A stretch of 64,000 nt of DNA from Paenibacillus rhizovicinus (GTDB lineage: Bacteria; Bacillota; Bacilli; Paenibacillales; Paenibacillaceae), in assembly GCF_010365285.1 (NCBI RefSeq), contig NZ_CP048286.1, positions 6,188,001 through 6,252,000 of the forward strand, written 5' to 3'. The notes beneath the pieces were generated by a model that saw only the letters and a program-made list of their open reading frames with translations, was not told the origin of the DNA and did not search any database. Shown one piece after another: positions 57,784 to 64,000 of this stretch (the stretch's first letter is position 1; every line of letters starts with the position of its first letter). The position numbers were made by a program, and so were the translations under genes.

Positions 57784-58353
57784 ATGAAACGTTCCATCGT
57801 ATTGCTCGTCATCGTGCTTATTCTGGCGGGTGCGGCAGTTTATCAAAATAACGGCAAGCATGACGAAGCCTTGGCTGCTTCGTCGGACATGCTGCCAAAG
57901 CCGGGTTTTACCGCTCCCACGCTGAGCTTGCCTGATTTGAAAGATCAAGACGTTGCCATTGGCGGGAAGCAGGAGAAGCTGACGTTGGTTAACTTCTGGG
58001 CGTCCTGGTGCTATCCTTGCGAGATGGAAGCGCCGGATCTTCAAGCATTGGCCAAGGAATACGGCGGCAAGCTTCAAATTCTGGGGATCAACGCGACCAG
58101 CATCGATAAAGAGCGGCAGGCGAGAGAATTCGTAGACCAGCAGAAGCTGTCATTCCCGATTCTGATGGATCGGAAGGGCACCGCGCAGAAGCTGTACAAA
58201 ATCAATTCGTTCCCGATCAGCTTGCTGGTGGACAGCAACGGGATCGTCAGGGAGCGGGTCGAGGGCGTCATCAAGAAGGCGCAATGGCAGGCGCTCATCG
58301 ACAAATGGGTGAATGCCGAGGTCGAGGAGAAAGCAGCGAATTCGACGACATGA
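57784..58353 (+). CDS. TlpA/ResA-type membrane-anchored thioredoxin-like protein
   Basis: 189 aa. An N-terminal anchor (SIVLLVIVLILAGAAVY) leads to a thioredoxin fold outside the membrane. The redox pair is Cys76 and Cys79 in NFWASWCYPCEMEAPDL; the cis-Pro is in NSFPISLLVD. It reduces or oxidises disulfides on exported proteins, perhaps in cytochrome c maturation; no ccs genes are nearby. The start follows AGAAGG by six bases. It is transcribed divergently from the MFS gene. Confidence 0.9.
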   Translation: MKRSIVLLVIVLILAGAAVYQNNGKHDEALAASSDMLPKPGFTAPTLSLPDLKDQDVAIGGKQEKLTLVNFWASWCYPCEMEAPDLQALAKEYGGKLQILGINATSIDKERQAREFVDQQKLSFPILMDRKGTAQKLYKINSFPISLLVDSNGIVRERVEGVIKKAQWQALIDKWVNAEVEEKAANSTT

Positions 58354-58417
58354 TCCAAGCGGGGATGCCGCTGTAGAACCGGCGTCTCTCATGCGTTAGA
58401 CCATGAAGCAATCAAAC

Positions 58418-58457
58418 CGAAAGTCCGTCCGCCATCAGGCGTGCCGGGCTTTTTTTC
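58418..58457 (+). terminator. Terminator after the TlpA-like gene
   Basis: CGCC/GGCG core with outer GTCCG/CGGGC pairing (imperfect), followed by seven T. Confidence 0.65.
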
Positions 58458-58504
58458 GGTTTCTTGCCGTTATCGATGCGCTGGCCTCCTTGCGAAAATT
58501 ATTC

Positions 58505-58533
58505 TTGACAGCGTTTACAGCTGGTGGTATATT
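58505..58533 (+). promoter_or_regulatory. Promoter of the ABC-2 operon
   Basis: Perfect TTGACA (58505-58510), 17 bp, TATATT (58528-58533). Confidence 0.8.
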
Positions 58534-58582
58534 CATTTCCCTGTCATTTTCAACAAACTGAAAAATATGGAGGTACAGGAAA

Positions 58583-59560
58583 TTGATTACTGTGGAAGGA
58601 ATAAGCAAAACGTTCCTGGTGGCGAAACGTCAACCGGGCATGAAGCATGCGATCAAGTCGCTGTTCCACCGGGAGTACACGGCCGTCGATGCGCTGTCGG
58701 ACATCTCGTTCTCGATTCCGCCCGGCGAAATCGTCGGTTATATCGGGCCGAACGGCGCGGGCAAATCGACAACGATCAAAGTCATGAGCGGCATTCTGGT
58801 GCCGGATCGCGGCTCCTGCGTCATTAACGGCTATACCCCTTGGAAGGATCGCGTGCCGTTCGTGAGGAACATCGGCGTCGTGTTCGGACAGCGATCGCAG
58901 CTCTGGTGGGACGTACCGGTGCTCGATTCGTTCGAGCTGTTGCGGGACATTTACAACGTACCGGAGACGCAATATCGAGCATCGCTGGCGCTGCTCGTGG
59001 AGACGCTCGATCTCGAAGGAATCATTCAGACGCCCGTCAGGCAGTTAAGCCTTGGGCAGCGCATGCGATGCGAGATTGCTGCCTCGTTGCTGCACAGTCC
59101 GAGTATCTTGTTCTTGGACGAACCGACGATCGGGCTGGACGCGGTATCCAAAATCGCGGTACGCCAGTTCATTAAGACGATTAACAAGGAAAAGGGCGTC
59201 ACCGTCATTCTTACGACGCACGATATGAACGATATCGAGGCGCTGGCGAGCCGGATCCTGATGATCGGCAAAGGAAAGCTGCTGTACGACGGTAACGTGC
59301 AGGGGCTGCGAAGCCGGTTCGGTTCGAGACGGACGATTACCGCCGATTACCACGAGAACAGCCGGCCGCTCGATATTCCCGGCACGACGCTGCTGTCTTG
59401 GACGCCGGAGCGGGCCATTCTGAGCGTCGACACCGAGCAGGTTATGATTTCGGAGGCGATCACCCGGCTGTCCGCGCAAGTCGAGCTGCTCGACGTGGCG
59501 ATCGACACGCAGCCGATCGAGGATATCATCGTGCAGATGTACAAGGAGTATCAGCTATGA
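58583..59560 (+). CDS. ABC transporter ATP-binding protein (COG4586-type)
   Basis: 325 aa. Walker A is YIGPNGAGKSTT, signature QLSLGQRMRC, Walker B SILFLDEPTIGLD, switch His in LTTHDMND. The insertion RSQLWWDVPV after the Q-loop (FGQRS) is typical of the COG4586 group that pairs with two DUF990-type permeases. It has a C-terminal domain of about 90 residues. The start is TTG 58583, eight bases after GGAGGT. It overlaps the first permease gene by four bases. Substrate unknown. Confidence 0.93.
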   Translation: MITVEGISKTFLVAKRQPGMKHAIKSLFHREYTAVDALSDISFSIPPGEIVGYIGPNGAGKSTTIKVMSGILVPDRGSCVINGYTPWKDRVPFVRNIGVVFGQRSQLWWDVPVLDSFELLRDIYNVPETQYRASLALLVETLDLEGIIQTPVRQLSLGQRMRCEIAASLLHSPSILFLDEPTIGLDAVSKIAVRQFIKTINKEKGVTVILTTHDMNDIEALASRILMIGKGKLLYDGNVQGLRSRFGSRRTITADYHENSRPLDIPGTTLLSWTPERAILSVDTEQVMISEAITRLSAQVELLDVAIDTQPIEDIIVQMYKEYQL

Positions 59561-60363
59561 GGAAGGCTTACTTATCCGTCTTCAAGCTGCGAATCAATAT
59601 GGGGCTTCAATATCGAACGGCAGCGCTTGCCGGAATCGGCACGCAGTTTTTCTTCGGTTTCGTCTTCATTATGGTCTTCGAAGCGTTCTATGCGCATGCT
59701 TCCAACCAACCCCCGATGACACTATCCCAAGTGATCACCTACAGCTGGCTCAAACAGGCGTTTCTGGCGTTTATCATCCTGTGGCTTCGGGACAATGAGC
59801 TGTTCCAGCTGATTACGAGCGGCAACATCGCTTACGAGTTATGCCGGCCATGCGGCATTTACGGCTTCTGGTTCGCCAAGCTGCTGGCGCAGCGGTTGTC
59901 GAGTGCGCTTCTGCGTTGTTTTCCGATTCTCCTGATCGCCCTATTCCTGCCGGAGCCTTACCGGCTGCAACTTCCTTCTGACCCGATTACGCTATTGTTC
60001 TTCCTCGTCTCCTTGCTGGTCGGTCTGCTTATGATCGTATCGCTGTCCATGCTAATCTATATCTCCGTGTTCGTCACCATGTCGCCAAGCGGTTCGCTCT
60101 TGATGTTCAGCATTTTCGGAGAATTTCTGGCAGGTTTGATCATTCCGGTACCGCTGATGCCGGGATGGATGCAACAAATCGTATATGTGCTGCCTTTCCA
60201 CTGGACCGCCGACTTTCCGTTTCGCGTGTATACGGGCGATTTGACGAAGCTCGAGTCGGCAACGGGGCTGGCGGGGCAATTGACTTGGCTCGCGGCGCTG
60301 GTCGCCATCGGCAAATTCACCATGGGCCGGGCGCTGCGGCGCATCGTCGTGCAGGGAGGTTGA
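59557..60363 (+). CDS. ABC-2 family permease, first subunit (COG4587-type)
   Basis: 268 aa with six hydrophobic segments (IGTQFFFGFVFIMVFEAF and others). The cytoplasmic N-terminus starts MRKAYLSVFKLRINMGLQYR, characteristic of this half-transporter family. ATG 59557 is inside the end of the ATPase gene, eight bases after AAGGAG. The second permease follows after one base. The pair would form a heterodimer in the membrane. Confidence 0.9.
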   Translation: MRKAYLSVFKLRINMGLQYRTAALAGIGTQFFFGFVFIMVFEAFYAHASNQPPMTLSQVITYSWLKQAFLAFIILWLRDNELFQLITSGNIAYELCRPCGIYGFWFAKLLAQRLSSALLRCFPILLIALFLPEPYRLQLPSDPITLLFFLVSLLVGLLMIVSLSMLIYISVFVTMSPSGSLLMFSIFGEFLAGLIIPVPLMPGWMQQIVYVLPFHWTADFPFRVYTGDLTKLESATGLAGQLTWLAALVAIGKFTMGRALRRIVVQGG

Positions 60364-60364
60364 G

Positions 60365-61156
60365 ATGGGGGCGATGAAACTATACTTCAAGTACATGCTG
60401 CTCATTCTGAAGTCGCAGTTGCAATACCGCGGCTCCTTCTTGATGCTCTTGGTCGGTCAATGCCTGACCCCGTTCATGACGTTCGCCGGCGTATACTTCA
60501 TGTTCGACCGGTTCGGTCAATTGGAAGGCTGGAATTTCTACGAGGTTGCGCTGTGCTTCGCGGTGACCCAGATGGCCTTCTCGCTCAGCGAGACGTTCGC
60601 GCGCGGTTTCGACGGGTTCGCGAGTCTGGTCGTCAGCGGCGATTTCGACCGGCTGCTCGTTCGCCCGCGCGGTACGGTCGTCCAGGTACTTGGCTCCAAG
60701 TTCGAGTTCGCGCGATTGGGCAGGCTGGCGCTTAGTCTGGTTCTGCTCGTATGGGCTTCCGGCCATATCGATGTCGCTTGGACGGCGTTCCGGCTGCTCG
60801 CGCTCGTCTTCATGATCATTAGCGGAACGGTCATTTACACGGGGATTTTCATCGTCGCCGCTTCGATCAGCTTCTGGACGGTGCGGGGCCTTGAGATCGT
60901 CAACATATTCACCGACGGCGGCCGGGAAATGACGCAGTACCCGCTGAGCATCTATGGCAAATGGGTCAAAAGGTTCTTCACCTTCGTCATTCCGTTCGGC
61001 AGCGTCAACTATTTGCCGCTGTTGTATATCCTCGGGCGGGAGGGGGCGGATCAACCGCTCTACGCGTTGACCCCGCTGGTAGGATTCCTGTTCATCGTGC
61101 CTTGCCTTCTCGTTTGGCGAATTGGCGTCCGGCATTATCGGTCGACTGGATCTTAA
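60365..61156 (+). CDS. ABC-2 family permease, second subunit (COG3694-type)
   Basis: 263 aa, six hydrophobic segments, with the family start KLYFKYMLLILKSQLQYRGSFL and the loop IFTDGGREMTQYPLSIYG. It mirrors the first permease in length and topology. ATG 60365 follows AGGGAGG by five bases; ATG 60374 is an alternative. Last gene of the exporter operon, ending at a shared terminator with cimA. Confidence 0.9.
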   Translation: MGAMKLYFKYMLLILKSQLQYRGSFLMLLVGQCLTPFMTFAGVYFMFDRFGQLEGWNFYEVALCFAVTQMAFSLSETFARGFDGFASLVVSGDFDRLLVRPRGTVVQVLGSKFEFARLGRLALSLVLLVWASGHIDVAWTAFRLLALVFMIISGTVIYTGIFIVAASISFWTVRGLEIVNIFTDGGREMTQYPLSIYGKWVKRFFTFVIPFGSVNYLPLLYILGREGADQPLYALTPLVGFLFIVPCLLVWRIGVRHYRSTGS

Positions 61157-61164
61157 CGAAACAA

Positions 61165-61192
61165 AAGGGGCTGCCGAGATCGGCAGCCCCTT
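61165..61192. terminator. Bidirectional terminator between the ABC operon and cimA
   Basis: AAGGGGCTGCCGA (61165-61177) pairs perfectly with TCGGCAGCCCCTT (61180-61192). The minus-strand side has the better T run, so it mainly serves cimA. Confidence 0.82.
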
Positions 61193-61223
61193 CATGATTT
61201 ATGATGCGTTCGAGCAGCAAGTC

Positions 61224-62837
61224 TTAATGATTCACGAGACCGAGTTGTTCCCGGGGCTCGTCATGCGAATCGATTTTGCTTTTCGTCAGCAGCGCGTAGC
61301 GGATGCTGTCGACGAGCGCTTCCCAGCTTGCTTCGATAACGTTGTTGGATACGCCGACCGTATTCCACGTGTTCTTGAAATCTGTCGATTCCATCAGAAC
61401 GCGGACTTTAGCAGCCGTTGCGTCTTTCTCGTCAATGACGCGAACTTTATAGTCGGACAAATGGAAGTCGTTGATTGTCGGATAGTACTGCTCCAGCGCC
61501 TTGCGCAGCGCGTTGTTGAGCGCGTTGACGGGCCCGTTGCCTTCGGCGGCCATGTAGACCGGCTGTCCGTCGACGTTCACTTTCACGATCGCTTCGGCGT
61601 TCATGCCGTGGCCGTTCGTTTTCTCGACGAGCATTTTCAACGATTCCAGCTTGAAAATCTCTTTCATTTCGCCGAATGCGTCGCGAAGCAGCAGTTCGAG
61701 CGAGGCGTCGGCCCCTTCGAATTGGTAGCCTTGATGCTCCAAATCCTTGATTCGTTCCATGATTTGTTTCGTCTTCTCGTTATTCGAGTTAATATCAAGC
61801 CCAAGCTCCTGCGCCTTGGAAATAATGTTGCTCTGGCCGGCAAGCTCGGAGACGAGCACGCGCTGCTTATTGCCGACGAGCTCCGGCTGGATATGCTCGT
61901 ACGTCTTGGAATCTTTCATGATTGCCGAAACGTGAATGCCGCCTTTGTGGGCGAAAGCCGCGTTCCCGACATAAGGCTGCGCCACCGGCATATGGACATT
62001 GGCGATTTCGCTGATATAACGCGCCGTCTTCGTGAGCGAGTGCAATTGATCGTCGCTGATGCAGCGATAATCCATTTTGAGCTGCAAATTCGGGATGATC
62101 GAGCATAGATTCGCGTTGCCGCAGCGTTCGCCGTATCCGTTGATCGTGCCTTGGATTTGGCGTGCGCCGGCTTGTACGGCTGCAAGCGTGTTGGCTACCG
62201 CGAGCTCGCAATCGTTATGCGTATGTATCCCGATAGGCGAGCTCAGCTCGGAGGAGATGCGAGACACGATCGTATGGATCTCCGTAGGGAGCGTGCCGCC
62301 GTTCGTGTCGCATAGGACGATCCAATCGGCGCCGGCATCTTGCGCTTTACGCAGCACGGCTAGCGCGTACTCCGGATTATGCTTGTACCCGTCGAAGAAA
62401 TGCTCGGCATCGAAGATCGCTTCGACGCCTTTGCGCTTCAAGAAGGCGAAGGAATCGTAGATCATGGACAGATTTTCTTCAAGCGTCGTCTGCAAGGCCG
62501 TATGCACGTGGAAGTCCCACGATTTGCCGACAAGCGTTGCTGCAGGAACGCCGGATTCCACGATGCGCAGCAGGCTGCTGTCCTGATCGGCGATGCTGTT
62601 CTTCCGCCGCGTGCTGCCGAAAGCGGTCAGCTTCGCGTTCAGTTTCATTCCTTTAACGCGCTGGAAAAACTCGATGTCTTTGCTGTTGCTGCCAGGATTT
62701 CCGCCTTCAATATAATGAACGCCTAGCAAATCAAGCTTCTGGGCGATTTTGACTTTGTCCTCTGCGGAAAGACTGATGCCTTCTCCCTGCGTGCCGTCTC
62801 GAAGCGTTGTGTCGAAGATGGAGATTGTGTTTCCCAT
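61224..62837 (-). CDS. cimA: Citramalate synthase (CimA family)
   Basis: 537 aa, the length of CimA. It joins pyruvate and acetyl-CoA to (R)-citramalate, a threonine-independent entry to isoleucine. The HMGL-like barrel has FDTTLRDGTQGEGISLS at its start and GIHTHNDCELAVANTLAAV mid-way; the C-terminal LeuA allosteric domain starts near residue 400. The family is close to 2-isopropylmalate synthase, but the sequence IFDTTLRDGTQGEG is CimA-type. ATG 62837 is preferred from the family start; ATG 62867 has a good AGAAGG site and cannot be ruled out. It stands alone, without ilv or leu genes nearby. Confidence 0.92.
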   Translation of the reverse strand: MGNTISIFDTTLRDGTQGEGISLSAEDKVKIAQKLDLLGVHYIEGGNPGSNSKDIEFFQRVKGMKLNAKLTAFGSTRRKNSIADQDSSLLRIVESGVPAATLVGKSWDFHVHTALQTTLEENLSMIYDSFAFLKRKGVEAIFDAEHFFDGYKHNPEYALAVLRKAQDAGADWIVLCDTNGGTLPTEIHTIVSRISSELSSPIGIHTHNDCELAVANTLAAVQAGARQIQGTINGYGERCGNANLCSIIPNLQLKMDYRCISDDQLHSLTKTARYISEIANVHMPVAQPYVGNAAFAHKGGIHVSAIMKDSKTYEHIQPELVGNKQRVLVSELAGQSNIISKAQELGLDINSNNEKTKQIMERIKDLEHQGYQFEGADASLELLLRDAFGEMKEIFKLESLKMLVEKTNGHGMNAEAIVKVNVDGQPVYMAAEGNGPVNALNNALRKALEQYYPTINDFHLSDYKVRVIDEKDATAAKVRVLMESTDFKNTWNTVGVSNNVIEASWEALVDSIRYALLTKSKIDSHDEPREQLGLVNH

Positions 62838-62891
62838 GAATGCAAAAGCCCCCTTCCTTAGAACCATTTTAACCTTCTAGTCATAATATTT

Positions 62892-62920
62892 TATTATACC
62901 ATTAGAAGAGCGGGGCGTAA
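62892..62920 (-). promoter_or_regulatory. Promoter of cimA
   Basis: On the minus strand TATAAT (62897-62892) is preceded by TTACGC at 17 bp. Confidence 0.5.
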
Positions 62921-63029
62921 ATGTTGGATGCGAGTGCCCGCAAGGGAAAGTTGACTCGCCAGGCATCCGGTTGGTATGCTTGAAATACGATCATAAGTTC
63001 GGTGTTTCGAAGGAAGGATGTTGGCTGCG

Positions 63030-64000
63030 ATGACGAAGGAGCGGGAAACGGTACCTCCCAAAAGCCGTGTCATCCTTCACTTGGACATGAATGCCTTTTA
63101 TTGTTCGGTACACGAGGCAGAAGAACCTCATTTATACAAAGATAAGCCGACGGCAGTCGCAGGAAGCGTCGAGCAGCGGAGAGGCATTATCGTGACGTCT
63201 TCGTACGCCGCGCGGGCGCAGGGCATCAAGACAGGGATGACGGTGCGGGAAGGACTCCGGCGCTGTCCGGATTTGATGCTCATTCGTCCCGATTTCAACT
63301 TATACCGCTTGTATTCCAGGGGCTTCATGTCGATTGCCAGCCAATACACGCCGCTCATCGAAGCCGTATCGATCGATGAGTGCTACTTGGACATCACGGG
63401 CTCGTCCGCATTCGGCGAACCGCTCCAAATCGCGCATGCCATTCAAGAGCGGATCCGAACGGAGTGGAACTTGCCCTGTTCCATCGGCATCGCCCCGAAT
63501 AAGTTACTGGCGAAGATGGCCTCCGACATGCAAAAGCCCAACGGATTCACGGTGCTGCGCATTCGCGACGTGCCGGAGCTGCTCTGGCCGAAACCGTGCG
63601 ATATGCTGTTCGGCATCGGGCGCAAAACGGCCGACAAGCTGACGAAGCTCAACATCCGGACGATCGGCCAGCTTGCGGCTGCCGACGAGGCTACGCTAGT
63701 GAAGCATTTCGGCGTCGTCGGCTCGTGGATGAAGGCGGCTTCGCACGGCTACGATTACGCGCCCGTCAATGCGGAACGGGGCCGCAACAAGTCGATCGGA
63801 CATACGACGACGCTGCCCAAGGACGTGACCGACCGGGAAGAAGCGCACCGAATCCTGCTCAATTTGGCCGATCAGACGGGCAGGCGGATGAGACATCAGA
63901 AGATGGTGGCCACGACGATTCAGATCGTCATCCGGAGACCGGATATGAGTACCATCAATCGTTCCATTACAATAGAAGCGCCTACGGATTCCGCGGCCGA
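63030..64000 (+). CDS. dinB: DNA polymerase IV (DinB), 5' part; continues past the window
   Basis: At least 323 codons, open to the window end. This Y-family polymerase copies past damaged bases. The palm motif HLDMNAFYCSVHEAE and the catalytic SIDECYLDITG are intact, followed by the thumb region IGIAPNKLLAKMASDMQKPNG and helix-hairpin-helix LFGIGRKTADKLTKLNI. ATG 63018 is in frame and an alternative; AAGGAAGG (63010-63017) lies just before it. The C-terminal little-finger domain is only partly inside. Confidence 0.95.
   Translation, partial: MTKERETVPPKSRVILHLDMNAFYCSVHEAEEPHLYKDKPTAVAGSVEQRRGIIVTSSYAARAQGIKTGMTVREGLRRCPDLMLIRPDFNLYRLYSRGFMSIASQYTPLIEAVSIDECYLDITGSSAFGEPLQIAHAIQERIRTEWNLPCSIGIAPNKLLAKMASDMQKPNGFTVLRIRDVPELLWPKPCDMLFGIGRKTADKLTKLNIRTIGQLAAADEATLVKHFGVVGSWMKAASHGYDYAPVNAERGRNKSIGHTTTLPKDVTDREEAHRILLNLADQTGRRMRHQKMVATTIQIVIRRPDMSTINRSITIEAPTDSAA

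Overview
The window is 64 kb of chromosome from a spore-forming member of the Bacillota, most likely a Paenibacillaceae relative (Paenibacillus or Cohnella type). The reasons are the sporulation genes (bofC, a SpoIID-family gene, spoVB), GC-rich codon use with frequent TTG and GTG starts, T-box leaders ahead of hisS and alaS, and a gene order that follows the Bacillus subtilis block ruvAB-queA-tgt-yajC-yrzE-yrbG-spoVB-comN-secDF-recJ-apt-relA-dtd-hisS-aspS-tcdA-rarA-cymR-iscS-mnmA-yrrI-alaS-yrzL-yrrK-yrzB-mltG-yrrN-yrrO. A separate ruvC, unfused secD and secF, and a CDF gene between secF and recJ set it apart from B. subtilis. The genus cannot be fixed from the sequence alone.

Layout. 1-8.7 kb: bofC, the Holliday junction operon ruvC-ruvA-ruvB with a DCC thiol protein, a long SpoIID/LytB protein, then queA-tgt (queuosine) and yajC. 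8.8-13.4 kb: a PAP2-family membrane protein, a TIGR04086 membrane protein, a YetF/DUF421 protein, the flippase spoVB and comN. 13.5-22.7 kb: secD-secF, a CDF-like transporter with altered metal ligands, recJ-apt, the stringent-response synthetase relA, and dtd. 22.7-28.4 kb: a long non-coding stretch ending in a T-box, hisS, aspS, tcdA and a YdeI/OmpD-associated protein. 28.5-34.9 kb: Nramp transporter mntH, a chemoreceptor, rarA and a CNNM/CBS (hemolysin-family) protein. 35.0-38.7 kb: mnmA on the minus strand, then cymR, a cysteine desulfurase, a PRC-barrel protein and a zinc-ribbon mini-protein. These are the sulfur-supply genes for tRNA thiolation. 38.9-48.3 kb: an AI-2E-family permease, a 54-bp tandem repeat, a T-box, alaS, ireB, ruvX, two DUF1292 genes, mltG, a 71-bp tandem repeat and the two U32 genes for tRNA hydroxylation. 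48.5-64 kb (more accessory): a second chemoreceptor, merR-yugP, an ammonium transporter with a two-site GlnR/TnrA-type control region, a DUF294 nucleotidyltransferase, a DnaQ-like exonuclease, a JAMM protease, an MFS transporter, a TlpA-like thioredoxin, a three-gene ABC-2 exporter, citramalate synthase and the start of dinB (cut by the window end).

Most of the window is conserved housekeeping: recombination and repair, tRNA charging and modification, protein export, the stringent response. The most unusual items are: a dispersed repeat that ends directly against the ribosome binding sites of two unrelated genes 42 kb apart; an ammonium transporter followed by a GlnD-like nucleotidyltransferase and a DEDDh exonuclease with no PII gene; two perfect GlnR/TnrA boxes flanking the amt promoter; a CDF paralogue whose usual H/D metal site is replaced by R/E/E/D; and a tiny leader ORF inside an inverted repeat that would cover the start of the CNNM gene. 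No prophage, insertion sequence, CRISPR array, rRNA or tRNA gene was seen.
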